Assembly (NCBI RefSeq): GCF_018687715.1
Contig: NC_056766.1
Location: 1,364,001-1,428,000 of the forward strand
Direction: 5' to 3'
Length of the DNA stretch: 64,000 nucleotides
DNA from: Carya illinoinensis
Taxonomy: Eukaryota > Streptophyta > Magnoliopsida > Fagales > Juglandaceae
Positions 11,874 through 24,400 of the stretch are shown here, piece after piece. The number at the start of each line of letters is the position of its first letter. Positions within the stretch are counted from its first letter, which is position 1. The position numbers and the translations under genes are program-made. The notes beneath the pieces are model-generated. The model did not search any database, was not told the origin of the DNA, and saw nothing but the letters and a program-made list of their open reading frames with translations.

Positions 11874-13152
11874 ATGCCTGTAACCCGCAGTGGTACTTCA
11901 TACGCCATGGTGAACAATCCAAACACGAACAACCCAAATCCAAACGACCAAAATCCCATCAACCAAAACACAGACCAACCCCATCTACAACACCAAATTG
12001 AACTCGTGACAGTCTTAGAGCAAATCAGTCATCGGCTTGATGTTATGGATAAGTGTTACGTGCGAGAGGAGTATGGCCCTTTCAATCGACGAGGGCATGG
12101 AGTAGTTCATGGGGAAAGAGTGGATGAAAGTGACGGAGATGCGGAGGAAGAAGGGAACGAAGAAGAATATCAAGAGCTTGAGAACCATGGGCCGCAAGTC
12201 CAACGTCATAGGCAGAACTTTCGCCGAGGACATGTCGAACATGGTGTAGATTATCAATCTCTTGATGAATTGACTAATAGGATGAAGATCGGTGTGCCAA
12301 ATTTTTATGGGAAGTTAGAACCCAATGCATTCGAGGACTAGTTAACAGCAATCGGGGATTATTTCGATTGGTTCGCTGTCTTGAAGGATAGGAAGGTTTG
12401 TTACGTTCGGATGAAATTGAAGGGGCATGCATGCATAGTGGGGAAGTGTGGAAGAACAGTTACTCCGTATTGGACATCCAGCAGTTTCCGATTGGGAAGA
12501 GATGAAGGAGCGATTGAAGGAAAAGTATTTGCCTATTGATTATGAGCAAATGATGTTTGAGGAGATGTTGCAACTCAGGCAGGGGTCGTTGAGTGTCGAC
12601 CAATTTATGGACCGTTTTCATGAGTTGACTGTCTGCAGCAAGATTGTGGAAACTGAACAACAAACTTTAGCTCGATACTGCACTGGCTTACGGAGTGAGC
12701 TATGTAGAGAAATGTGGATTGCTCGCTTAATGAATGTAGAGGAGGCGTACCAGTTGGCTCTCCGTATTGAGAGACAAACAGGCCCTATGGTTGGGAGGAA
12801 AATGATGTCGACAGATGCACAACAAGAACATGTTACTCCAACTCCATTCTGAAGAGCACCAATTCCGAAAGATCACTTTAGAGGCTCGGGGAGTGGGGAT
12901 TTGAAATTGAAAACAAAAGTTACCAGTGACGAACCCCAGTGTTATAAGTGTAAAGGCTTTGGACATTATGTTGTCATGTGTCTGACAAGAGATAAGAAAC
13001 TATCCTTTATATGTGAGAAGGAGTTATTAGTGGTGGAAGTTGATGAAGACACAGAAGCGGAGGAGTCCAACAAAGATAATCACAATGAAGAAGAGCATTT
13101 GAGTGCGTCAGAATTACCCAACTGTGTGATCAAAAGGGTATTGACGGGATAA
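11874..13152 (+). pseudogene. gag of the Reina-like element (broken)
   Basis: Starts MPVTRSGTSY at 11874 and runs through an acidic region. It stops at a TAG at 12339-12341, apparently replacing a tryptophan, and resumes in another frame at about 12448 with a typical gag core (WEEMKERLKEKYLP, QGSLSVDQFMDRF). It stops again at TGA 12850-12852. It then continues to a CCHC zinc knuckle, CYKCKGFGHYVVMC (CX2CX4HX4C), near 12940-12981. Confidence 0.8.
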
Positions 13153-13199
13153 AAAAAAAAAAAAACTCTAGGCCAATCCCAAGTGGCTGCGCACCAATA

Positions 13200-16100
13200 T
13201 TTTTCATACAAGAATGGAGCATAATGGTCGGGCTTTGAATGTCATTATTGATAATGGGAGTGGTATGAACGTGATTTCTAAAACTGCTATCGAACATTTG
13301 GGATTAAAAACAGAAAAGCACCCCACTCCCTATTAGATTAGTTGGGTTAATGAAACTAATTCAGTCCTTGTAAAGCGATGGTGTTTGATTAAATTTTTAT
13401 TGGGAAAAACATATGTGGATGAAGCTTGGTGCGATGTAATTCCCATGACTGTTTGCCACATGTTATTGGGATGCCCATGGCTCTATGATCGGAAGGTTCT
13501 TTATGATGGGTATGCTAACACTTATTCCTTTGATTTTAAAGGTAAAAAGTTTGTTTTGGATCCTCTACAAGTTTCGGAATTTGAGAGAAAGAAGGAAGCT
13601 TGCCCAATTTTGACGATACGACAATTCACTCGAATTATGCATGAGGACAATCTGGTGCTTATGATAATCAAACGTGAGGCGAAGCAAGGGGATGGTAATG
13701 TTCCAGTAGAGCTCTCGGTACTGCTGGAAGAATTCCAGGATATCATGCCAGAAGAAATGCCGAATCAACTCCCTCCAATGAGAGAGGAGCAACATGTTAT
13801 TGACTTGATCCCTGGTTCAACTTTGCCTAATGTACCACACTACCGGATGAGTCCAATAGAAAATGAAGAGCTTAGCTGAAAAATTCAGTACTTACTAGAC
13901 AAAGGGTTTATTCGAGAGAGCCTTAGCCCCTGTCCTGTTCCAGTTTGGCTAATGCCAAAGAAGGATGGTAGTTGGAGGATGTGTGTGGATAGCCGCACAA
14001 TCAATAAAATAATCGTGAAATACCGGTTTCGCATTCCACGTCTTGACGACATGTTGGATTTACTATGTGACTCTTCTATTTTCATTAAGATCGATCTCCA
14101 GAGTGGTTATCACCAAATTTATATACGATTGGGTGATGAATGGAAGACGACTTTCAAGTCAAAAGATGGTTTGTTTGAATGGTTAGTTATACCTTTCGGA
14201 TTAACTAACGCACCCAGCACTTTCATGTGTGTCATGACGCAAGTTCTCAAACCAATTTTGGAAAAATTTGTTGTTGTGTACTTTGATGATATATTAATTT
14301 TTGGCTGAAGTGTGAAGGATCATCTGAGCCACGTTGAGCAGGTAATGAAGGTCTTGAGAGCTGAACAACTCTTTATTAATAAGGAGAAGTGCTCGTTTAT
14401 GAAGAATAGTGCCAAGTTTCTGGGTTTTATCATTTCAAATCAGGGAGTCGAGGTCGTTCCCATAAAGGTACACATTGTCCAGACATGGCCAATGCCCCAG
14501 AATTTTTCTGAAGTTTGAAACTTCTACTATTTGGCCACTTTCTATCGGCGATTTATTCGTAATTTCAGCACTATAATGGCTCCGATCACTGAGTGTTTGA
14601 AAGAAAAAAAATTTGTTTGGGGTGTAGCAGCAACCAAAGCATTCGCTGAAATTAAAAAAAAAAAAAAATGGGACAAGCACCAGTGCTCAAGTTGCCAGAT
14701 TTCTCAAAAATTTTTGAAGTAGCTTGTGATGCTTCACATGTGGGAATCAGAGGTGTTTTGAGTCAGGAAGGCCATCCCATTTCTTTTTACATGCAATGAG
14801 AAGCTTAACGACATTCATAGATGTTACTCGGTTTATGATATGGAATTTTATGCGTTAATACAAACGTTGAAGCACTGGCGACCCTATTTAATCCAAAGAG
14901 AATTTATTCTTTATATAGACCATGATTCTTTGAAACATTTAAATTCTCAAAGCAAGTTAATGGACGACATGCACAATGGATGGATTATTTGTAGCAATTT
15001 GAATTTGTTATTAAGCATAAGTCAGGGGCTGAGAATAAGGTGGCTGACGCTTTAAGCAGGAGACATCATTTGTTACATATATCTTCCATTAATGCTGCAA
15101 AGTTCAAAAGTCTAAAAACAGAGTATGCTAACGATGAAGATTTCGGCAAAATATGGAGTGATCTGTCCAATCATGACTGGCAATCTAGAAGTGATTATAT
15201 GTTGCGTGAGGGATTCTTATTCTTCAAGTCACGCCTAGGCGTTTCGCGTGGGTCCTTTCGGGAGTTTCTAATTTCAAAACTCCATGGCGGGGGTTTAGCT
15301 AGACATTTCGGGTATGATAAAACTTATGCTATTGTGGTTGATCGTTTCTATTGGCCTCGGATGCAGAGGGATGTACATACCATGGTTGATCGATGCCGAA
15401 TTTTCCAACTCAATAAGGGAACCAAGCACCAGTCTAGACTCTATACGCCACTTCCCATTCCAGACAAACCATGGCAGCATCTAAGTATGGACTTTGTTCT
15501 TGGGTTGCCAAAAACTCTTTGGCAACATGACTCAATTATGGTGGTGGTACATCATTTTTCCAAGATGTCTCACTTTATTCCATATCACAAAACATTTGAT
15601 GCATCCAAGGTTGCAGCAATATTCCTGCAGGAAGTTGTCCATTTGCATGGCATTCCAACTTCCATCGTATTTGATAGAGATGTCAAATTTGTTAGTCATT
15701 TTTGGAAAACCTTGTGGTCGAAAATGGGGACAAAGTTGATATTTTCAAGTGCATTTCATCCCCAAACTGATGGCCAAACCGAGGTAACCAACAAGAGCTT
15801 AGGGAATTTATTATATTGCCTTATCGCGGATCATAGCTGGGATATGGTACTTCCTCATGCCAAGTTTGCTTTTAATAACTCTGTTAACAAATCAACAGGC
15901 TGCGGCAAGCAAGGCTACCTTGGATTTTTCTAGTTATATGCAAAATGTTCATGAAAAATGCAAATGGCGCCTTACTTTTCATATAAATTCTTATGCAGCT
16001 TCAGCCAACTCAAAATGTAAGGATCGGCAATTTAACAAAGGTGACATGGTCCTTGTTCGTTTAAGGCTGGAGCGTTTTACTCCAGGGAGTTTTACCAAGC

Positions 16101-16474
16101 TGCATGTGCACCGAGCAAGTTCTTTTAAAGTTACCAAGAAATTGGGAACTAATGCATATGTTATTGAGTTACCCTCTGATTTTGGTATTAGCCCTGTGTT
16201 TAACATAGAAGACCTTACTGCATTCAAAGGTGATGTTAGTGACTTTTCTGCATTACCAGCTCCAGAGGTCACCCCAGTTATGCGAATACCAGAAAACACA
16301 GCGCCACAAGATGAGATTGTTGCCATTCCTGACCATCAATTTGTTTCCACTCGACGGGACGGATATTACAAGTTCTTGGTCCAGTGGAAGAATCATCCGA
16401 ATTTGGACTCTGTTTGGTTACAAGCATCGGAACTCAAACGTTTACATCCACATCTTTTTGCTGCTTACATTTAG
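13200..16474 (+). pseudogene. pol of the Reina-like element: protease, RT, RNase H, integrase, chromodomain (broken)
   Basis: Protease near 13237 with the active-site motif IIDNGSG. RT at about 13800-14520 with [10 protein letters not shown] and the catalytic YFDD at about 14281. RNase H at about 14690-15055. Integrase at about 15040-15930 with an HHCC finger and core motifs (SMDFV, FDRDVKF, FHPQTDGQTE). A C-terminal chromodomain-like module with YYKFLVQWKNHP ends at TAG near 16474. In-frame TGA codons at 13877, 14306 and 14516, plus frameshifts near 14660 and 15900, break the reading frame. Confidence 0.85.
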
Positions 16475-16495
16475 CACTTCAAGAGAGTCAGCAAT

Positions 16496-16929
16496 TGATG
16501 CAAATCAAGAGGGAAATATGGATGTGGATATTGACGTAGAGGCAAATCCAGAAGGGGATCATAATCCGTAATCAACGGAGCAGCAGAGGAGTTTTGGAAG
16601 TTCACGTTTTTTCGAAAGTTCACATTTTGTTTTTAGAAGTCTAATTATTCAGATTTTGTTATTTGGTTGATTATGTTTATTTCGTCCGAGATTATTGCTT
16701 TCTTAATTTAATTTTCCTAGTTTGTTTTTGCTTTCCTAGTTGGGATTGAAAGATTGTAATGTGATTTGATATTTAAGGAAATAAAGAAAATGAGGAAGGC
16801 AGTTGTTCATAATGTTGCCCATTCGAGGTTCTCGAATTATTGTTGGCGTGATTCCAACGTTGCAGAGTGATTCTGCATTGGCCCAACTCTTGAGTTCGTT
16901 GAGAGATTGAACCTAGGGGTTAGGCATCA
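16496..16929 (+). repeat. 3' LTR of the Reina-like element
   Basis: 434 bp, TGATGCAAATC to GTTAGGCATCA, followed by the target copy CATAT. Confidence 0.9.
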
Positions 16930-16934
16930 CATAT

Positions 16935-17770
16935 GCAATCACTTTTCCTTGTTGTATCAACACACAACCTAATCCTTTATATGAGGCATCACTATAAATG
17001 ACAAAATTACCAAAATCTGAGGGTATGGTTAACACCGGGGCAATAACTAACTTATTCTTAAGGTCTTGGAAACTAGTCTCGCATTCATCAGTCCACTCAA
17101 ACTTAACATTTTTCTTAGTTAGTTGAGTCAATGGAACTGCTATACAAAAAAAGCTCTATACAAACCTCTTATAATACCTCACAAGACTCAAGAAACTGTG
17201 AACTTCACTCACATTAGTAGGCCTAGTCCACGTAGTCACACCTCAATCTTACTAGGGTCAACCATCATTCCATCTTTGGATACCACATGTCTTAGGAAAG
17301 CCGCTTGACCAAGCCAAAACTCACATTAATTTGGCATACAATTGTCTTTCCTTCAAAATTTGTAGTACCAAAACCTTAAATGCCCTTCATCTTCCTCTTG
17401 ACTCTGAGAACAGACTAAACTATCATCAGTAAAGACAATTACAAATTGATCTAGATACTTTAAAAAAAATTTACTCATTAGATCCATGAAGGCAGCTAGG
17501 GCGTTGGTCAACCCAAATAGCATAACCAAAAATTCGTAGTTCCTATATCTAGTCCTAAAAGTTGTCTTTGGCAGATCTTCTTTTTTTACCTTCAACTGAT
17601 GATATCTAGAATGATGGTCAATCTTAGAAAATACTTTAACCCCTTGTAGTTGACCAAACAAGTGATCAATGCGGGGAAGGGGTTATTTATTTCTTATAAT
17701 AACCTTATTTAACTCATGGTAGTCTATGTAATATCTCTTGATCTTGTATACATTGGAAGCATATCTCTCA
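16935..17770 (-). pseudogene. gypsy pol fragment: RT and start of RNase H
   Basis: Minus-strand continuation of the split element: [25 protein letters not shown], then the RT active site reading VFTDDSL where VFIDDIL is usual, the connection domain and RNase H start (VIYSDASYKGLGCVL, GKVIAY) up to 16935. Protease and the N-terminal part of RT are missing, so gag joins RT directly near 17770. Stops and frameshifts are present. Confidence 0.8.
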
Positions 17771-18465
17771 ATCTAAAGTCTTCTTCTAATGCCATGGCTC
17801 TCCTAATTGTTTCAGTATATACGTTAACACCTGAAGCTTGTATAAGGTGACATATTATATCACTCAAACCCTTCTAAAATTTTCAAACTCTTTTCCCTTC
17901 ATTTGGGATCAAGTGAGGGGCAAAACAGGAGAATTCGATAAACTTAATAGCATATTGCTCTATGGTCATAGGCACTCGAACTAATTTTGCAAACTCACTT
18001 TCTGTCCAATCCTTTACCACTTGAAGATAGTAGTTATCATTGAATACTTTTTTGAATTTATTCCAAGTAATGGAGATGTCTTCGCCAAGTTCTTCTTTTA
18101 ATAGAAATTATGTACTATCCCACCACCTCTCAGCAGCATCCTCTAAGGTCAAAGTGGCATATCGAACCTTCTGTGTGTTAGGCAATTCAACACTCTTAAC
18201 AGTTTTTCCATCCTTAATAACCATTTTTCCGGTACCATCGGATCTGGCTCCTTAGAGAAGGTAGGTGGGTTGTCTTTTAAACTCTCCAAAAGAGTAACCC
18301 CCTCTCTCAGATTTTCATGTCTCCTAGTACTCCGTGCAATTCTAGAATATATTCTATCAACCACTCCATCAATTTCACCTGTCTTAGTCTGAACAAATAT
18401 TTTCTCCTCAAAATTATATTATGTGGTAGAAATTTCAACATCAGACTTCTTTTCTTTGGCGGCAT
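17770..18465 (-). pseudogene. gypsy gag fragment
   Basis: Minus strand. A probable start MPPKKRS at 18465 is followed by PPTFSKEPDPMVPEKWL and then MTIEQYAIKFIE and FAPHLIPNE, the usual Del/Tekay gag core. The zinc-knuckle region and protease are lost. Frameshifts are present. Confidence 0.75.
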
Positions 18466-18578
18466 ATTTAACCTATTTTATCACCAAAATGAGTTATATA
18501 AATAAGAGCACAATAAGATCCAACTACAAGAACATAAAAGGAGGGGTTGGGCCTTTTCTTTGGGTTGGACTTATTACA
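18466..18578 (-). repeat. Stub of the 5' LTR of the minus-strand gypsy element
   Basis: The last 40 bases (GGAGGGGTTGGGCC ... CTTATTACA) match the end of the LTR at 9450-9480, and are followed by GCTAT, the near-copy of the left flank GCTAC. No primer-binding site is visible, so a deletion has removed the leader and about 2 kb of LTR. Confidence 0.55.
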
Positions 18579-18583
18579 GCTAT

Positions 18584-19821
18584 ACACAGAACCAAGGCAC
18601 AAGTGCTACATAAATATCCCAAGACAAATTAAATAACAAGCACTACAAAACAACACTAAGCAATTAGTAGCAACTCATATTGTTCAAAAACATTAAACTC
18701 TAGCAAATCAAATGAAGCATCAATGGATATTCCAAGGCAAAACCAACTTTGGCAAACAAATTAATAAGCTAGCTTATGCACACATGCAAATTGATACTAG
18801 GTATCCAGGTCCAAATTTTACGTTAATTGCACTTAACTACCATAAGAAGGTGAATATGTGCAAATATGACAAGAAAAGCTTAATCTTCCTTGGATTGAGG
18901 CAATATCATTACTTTTTACCAAATTTTCTATTTACTTTAACTTTTGTATTCTTCGGAAATATTTCTTTTTAAGTTTTGGAATTGATTATGATTTCAATTT
19001 TGCCCAAAGTTTTGTCTGGATTCTTGTAATTTACTTATGTAGTTAATTTTCATGCAATTAATAATATTAATTTTTCCTTTTGAAAAATCTTCATAATTTT
19101 GAATTTTGCAACTATTTTAGCCCAGCTTGTGTCTTCATTTACTAATTTTGGATTTTATTATTAGTGAATATATTTCAGAGTTTTTTCTCTACTTTAGTGT
19201 TTTGCATCTTTTCTCAATTATCTCAATCCCTAGATTTTTGTTGATTAACATGCGCATGACAATAAAATGAACGTCGTCCAGCTTCAATATGGAGTCCCAA
19301 TCATATTCTTTCCGCCAACTTCATTCAAAATGAGCTAGAGATCAATCGATGCAAAGCATAAATTCTTTCATGCACTTATATATATATAGACAATGATGTC
19401 AATGTAGCTAGATATGTACAAGCTTACGTGATTGAGCGCGCATTATGACATCAAGCATCTCTCTCACTCCAAAGGCGGAAAATGGTAGCTCTAGAAATAT
19501 ATATATAATTGGGTATAAAGGCCAGGGTGCTATCGCAGAGGTGGAGGTGGAACGTCCAGCTTGCTCTAATTTTTCCTATTGATTGCTGCCTCTTTTTGCG
19601 TCAGTTTTGTAGCCGGAAGGGTTTGTTTCCACTGTTTGTTTTCCTAGCTTGACTATTTAGGATTTTAAGTTCTCGAACCCAGTCCCTAGCTAGTGGCCAA
19701 CACCTCTCCACAAATCTAGGCCACAATACGAGATTTCTTTGTGGTAATTAAATGGGGGTCCCTAGATGATCAGGCAGAGTAATCTAAATTTGCTTGTACA
19801 TTTTGCTTATTTTTGTAGATT
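18584..19821. other. Intergenic spacer with one copy of a dispersed 437-bp repeat
   Basis: Contains at about 18785-19210 a diverged copy of the repeat that is tandemly duplicated at 39361-40234. The rest is AT-rich unique-looking DNA. A short plus-strand ORF at 18712-18972 overlaps the repeat and has no recognised domain. Confidence 0.5.
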
Positions 19822-19826
19822 ATTGC

Positions 19827-20250
19827 TGTTGAGAATTTAGACTTTCCAAATTCACCCCCCTAGGATCTACCATTTGCAGGCATAACAAGAAAAAATAGAG
19901 AAATAATAACAACACAAGATTTTAAGTGGAAACTCCTAAACAGGAGAAAAACCACCAGACCCAGAGAAGAAAATACACTATGTGAAAAATTGTTACAATC
20001 ACATAATTTCTCTCCTCACCCCAAACACACCCACAAAGCTTTCCCCACTAGAAAAACTTTAACTCACACCTCTTTCCATTTTACAAAAAAGGACAACAGA
20101 GGAATTTAACTAGAGTCAAAAGTTACTAACTAAGCATTGACTGGTGTACCTAAACTAAGAGGCTAAGCCTCTTATTTGTAAGCCTTGAGAGCTTGCTCCT
20201 TCCCATTTCCCACCCATATGGGACTAACCAAAGGAGCAAAAAGTCTAACA
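19827..20250 (-). repeat. 3' LTR of the TRIM-like element
   Basis: 424 bp. It begins TGTTGAGAATTTAG, ends AGTCTAACA and is highly similar to 21007-21430. The adjacent ATCTTCACCTTGCG reads as a purine-rich tract on the minus strand. Confidence 0.85.
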
Positions 20251-20992
20251 ATCTTCACCTTGCGACTTTGACTGGTCCCACAGTCAAGCTCCACCTCAAT
20301 GAAGATCTTCATAGCTTTCGCTATCATGATTCACCATAAAAGCATACCCACTTAGAGTAAACCAATTCCAAGCATTTCATTTCGGCCCATGTCGAAAAAC
20401 AATCTTGCTGAAAATTATGGTGTAACTTCCACATTTGGCTCTCCTGGAAGTTCATCAGCCATCAACATGAATTTCCACCACACACCCTGCATTAATGCCA
20501 AACCAATGCCCGTGTGCAAACTTGTGGACCTGCTAATATTAACACATCCTCTATCATGACAACTTTGGGAATTAGCAACATGCATAAGGATATACATGTC
20601 TCCTTTTTCATGGAGAGAGACACAACATTAGTATCAATACCAGTATCTCCATTTACTGACTTGGAGCCACTTGCCGAACTAGCTCCTTGTACTAGCCGTT
20701 TCACCAGTCGCTAGAATCACTGCTGACTTCACGGGTTGATCTGCCCTTCCACATCTTGTGTAAACCAATTTCTCCACCTCAAATCTGACAAGATTTGAAG
20801 CCCTACTTCCTGATATTGCTTTGATGAATTTACTGTAGAAATGAATAGTACCTCACTAAGTCAGTTTCTAAGAAAGATTGGAGGGTCACAATGGATACAC
20901 TTAAAATTTCCAATCTCCTAGATAGAACCTCCTTAGACTGTACATATCCACACTACCACACTAAAGCTTCACCCCACAAAAAGAACCTAGTA

Positions 20993-21004
20993 GCTCTGAT
21001 ACCA
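20993..21004 (-). other. Primer-binding site of the TRIM-like element
   Basis: GCTCTGATACCA on the plus strand is the exact complement of TGGTATCAGAGC, the initiator tRNA-Met primer site. It lies 2 bp from the right LTR. Confidence 0.85.
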
Positions 21005-21006
21005 AT

Positions 21007-21430
21007 TTCTGAGAATTTAGACCTTCCAAATTCACCCCCCTAGGATCTACCATTTGCAGGTATAACAAGAAAAAATAGAGAAATAATAACAACACAAGAT
21101 TTTACGTGGAAACTTCTAAATAGGAGAAAAACCACCAGACCCAGAGAAGAAAATACACTATGTGAAAAATTGTTACAATCACATAATTTCTCTCTTTACC
21201 CCAAACACACCCACAAAGCTTTCCCCACTAGAAAAAATTTAACTCACACCTCTTTCCATTTTACAAAAATGGATAACAGAGGAATTTAACTAGAGTCAAA
21301 AGTTACTAGCTAAGCATTGACTGGTGCACCTAAACTAAGAGGTTAAGCCTCTTATTTATAAGCCTTGAGAGCTTGCTCCTTCCTATTTTCCACCCATGTG
21401 AGACTAACCAAAAGAGTAAAAAGTCCAACA
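21007..21430 (-). repeat. 5' LTR of the TRIM-like element
   Basis: 424 bp, same length as the left copy. The first bases differ slightly (TTCTGAG instead of TGTTGAG) and it ends GTCCAACA. Confidence 0.85.
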
Positions 21431-21435
21431 ATTGC

Positions 21436-24400
21436 TAGTATTATTATGTCGTAATTACCATGATATGATATGAGCACGCGTAACATTAATCTAGCATGGT
21501 AGATCTGGGTACTTATGCAATCATCAAGTGTACGTAATCTTCCAATGATCAGAACCTGCAGCTAGCTAGGATATTATTGTGTGTGCGTGTGCGTGCATGC
21601 ATATTCCTTCCAATTAATTCAGGCAAGCGTTTCGGCTGCCATTTGTGGGAGGCTTCTATTTTGAGATATTTTAGTATAGAAAAATAAAATAAAGACGACT
21701 TCAAATTTCACAAACTAATTGGGTTTCTTGATATAAAGTCACGTGTTATGGTGATCTAGCTGTTTGATTGATAGAATGATATACAATATTACAAAATTAT
21801 CTAGCAGACTGGTTGTTGGCCTCGATGAGTTGTATTGATTGTCGTCGATCGTTTCTTGCTTTGTATTCATTTCGATCGATGGTCGGTCTGTACGTAGTAC
21901 TGGGGTATCCCCACACGAAGCTGTATTTTTGGATTTTGTTTTATTCTATGTTTTTTTATCTGATGTGATGTATCAGAAGAGAAAAAGAAAAAAGAAAAAA
22001 AGAAAAGAAAAATACCCTCGTTAGTAAAAAATAAAAAATAAAAACAAATCCAAGCCTATCATGGATTTTTCAGATAAAAAATAAACGTTGTTTAGCGACA
22101 TCGACAGTCTGCGACAACTACACATGAACATGAATCATACACCGTACCGTCTTCCAGATCTTATCTTTTGAGAGATTTTGATTTGTTCAATAGTATTCAA
22201 AATGAAACGTGACTGAATAAGACATCAATGCGTGATTCAGCATTTCCTAATTTGGACATTTTCGCGTGTGGTCATTAATTAACCACAACTACGTACGCTG
22301 CAGGCCACGATTTATATGCATACATATATATTTAGATAAGATTTACATGATTAATATTCCACGTTGAAAACACATGATTCTTTAGATATGTGATCTTAGC
22401 CAACTCCTGAGAAGTGAGAACTCATGATCACCAGGGAAAAAAGTGATATAGCTGCTTGCATGCATGGCGTTGGTGATTGAATTTCAAAGTATTAATATAA
22501 ATTCGGATCGATTTGATATCTTTGAAAGAAATGGTAGAGATTTGGTTCCATAATTACTTAAGTGTCATTGATTAAGTGTCAGTAGTGTCTGTTGCAACGT
22601 CTCTCAACATCTACGTACAGACAAAGAAATGAATAATTTAATACAATGGGAAAACGTATAGAAATGGAAACACGTGTATATTTGATCGTTAATTTAGACC
22701 CTACATTTCAATAATTTTAGCCGAATAATGGACCTTGTCGATCTCAATTGCTGCTCGAGCTCACATGCTGCATGCTGGGAAGTTAAATAGAAGGACCGTG
22801 CTAGGACCACTGCTCCTGGCTGCTGCTGGTGCGGTAGCTACCGTTAGTACAAGTGGCCGGGGATTTTTTTTCATTTTTATTTTATTTTATTTTTTTGTGT
22901 TTTTTACATGTATTTTTTTTACCACTTTTAAATATATATTTTTTTAAAAAATTCATAACATCATTAAAAAATATTTCATTAATCATAAAGTAAAAAACAA
23001 ACAAATCAATAAATAAATTAAAAAATGTGAGTGTTTGCTCTCAGCTATCGCTAGGAGCAGGCGCTCTATCATTTTCTTAAATAGAAATAAATAATGATAA
23101 TAAGTGGCAATGGCAGAACTAGAAATTTCTGGAGATCAATTTTTGTCTTATGTGATTTATATGTTTGTAGAAAATAAAAAGAGAAAAATTTTAATCTTAA
23201 TTTCACTAAAAGTCATAAAAACGCAACGATATATAAAATTAGATTTTGATAATTTGATATATACACATAGCGAAGTAAAATTCTAAAAGTACAATTTAAT
23301 ATTTGTTTCAAATTTCTAACAATAATGTTTCATAGATAAATAATATTCATCTATTATTATTTTTGTAATAAAATATTTCGAATTTGTTTTCTTTATAGAA
23401 ACTATTAAGTAATATTTTATAATACAATTTTTCATTCTAGTATATATGTAAACTAGTTTATCAAGTTTTATGTAAAATTCACATATTTTTGTTGTCATAT
23501 TAAGCATATAAAGCTACAATATTTGAGACCTTACTAAATTTTCTTATTCAATGAAGTCTAGAGAATAAAATCTGTCAACTGTAAATGATTTTTCTTATAT
23601 TTTCACTTTGGATTCCATATTAATAATCCTAATACTCTATAATAAAAATATTTTTGCATCTATATTAATAAGTTTATTATTTCTTATAAAATTAGTTTTA
23701 ATTTGATTTTGGTGGTGCCACATCTTTGAAAATAACTAATATATAGAAATTACACGAAGTTTTGGTTTGAGTTTGATTTTATGAAAATTATGCATGTTTT
23801 GTAATGAAAAGAAAAACTTGAAAACAACCTCATTCATTTTATCTACATTTGCATGAAATTTCGTTTAAGAAGAGAAAATATTTTCTGTCATGACTAGTAC
23901 TATAGACATAAAATGAGCAAATATTAAAATTTGTGCATAATTATATGAGTATGATATCATTGATATGTTTTTATTGTGTTATGAATATTTTATGTACTAT
24001 GATATGTATGATGTGACCTCTAAAAACCAGCTCTAGCATGTCATTTTGTTTCTGTTCCATTCTAACTTTACCGTAGGTGTAAAACTGTGGCCTTTATTCG
24101 AGCTGTTACCAACTTTTCTACTTCTGGTACATCTACTATGGAAGCAAAATGATTTTTTGTGTTATATTTTCTGTGTGCACACTAGGAGCTTTGGAAATCA
24201 TAAAGGGATGATTTCACATTCTGTTTTTGCTCCGTTGGCTACCGAGATTTACACAACCATATCATGAAGGTTAAACATGGAATTATGTTTCTGATGTGAT
24301 GTTTCAGTTATGTATGCCAAAAGTCTTTTGAATAAGAATATTTCTAAATTTTCACTTTGATATTTTTGATAACATGTTTTGATTTTGCATTCTGAAACTA

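Larger units (their letters stand above)
11396..16929 (+). mobile_element. Reina-like Ty3/gypsy chromovirus, complete structure, decayed ORFs
   Basis: 5534 bp with LTRs at 11396-11826 and 16496-16929, TGATGC...GCATCA termini and a perfect 5-bp target duplication CATAT (11391-11395 and 16930-16934). Order: LTR, primer-binding site, gag with zinc knuckle, protease, RT, RNase H, integrase, chromodomain, LTR. The small size, short LTRs and C-terminal chromodomain fit the Reina lineage. It sits inside RNase H of the older minus-strand gypsy element, between codons for VIAY and ASRQL. Multiple in-frame stops and frameshifts make it non-autonomous now. Confidence 0.88.
7464..18578 (-). mobile_element. 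Decayed Tekay/Del-like Ty3/gypsy retrotransposon, split by a nested Reina-like element
   Basis: Minus-oriented element. It has a 3' LTR at 7464-9480, degenerate pol at about 9890-11390 and 16935-17760, gag at about 17770-18465 and only a stub of the 5' LTR to 18578. The outer 5-bp flanks are GCTAC (7459-7463) and GCTAT (18579-18583), a near-perfect target duplication. The primer-binding site and most of the 5' LTR are gone, as are protease and the N-terminal part of RT. It cannot be autonomous. The Tekay/Del assignment rests on the gag and pol motifs, the long LTR and the TGTAACGC start. Confidence 0.75.
19827..21430 (-). mobile_element. TRIM-like non-autonomous LTR retrotransposon
   Basis: 1604 bp. 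Two 424-bp direct LTRs (19827-20250 and 21007-21430) flank about 756 bp of internal DNA. The left LTR has TGTTG/CAACA inverted termini. The target duplication ATTGC is perfect (19822-19826 and 21431-21435). The complement of the initiator tRNA-Met primer site, GCTCTGATACCA, precedes the right LTR, so the element points to the minus strand. The internal region has only short minus ORFs (20415-20704) with no recognised gag or pol domain. Size and structure fit TRIM or small LARD elements; the parent lineage, possibly copia, is not evident. Confidence 0.85.

Noticed and set aside
23102..23722. DNA transposon with GTGGCA/TGCCAC ends
   Set aside because: The terminal match is short and no target duplication or internal similarity was found.
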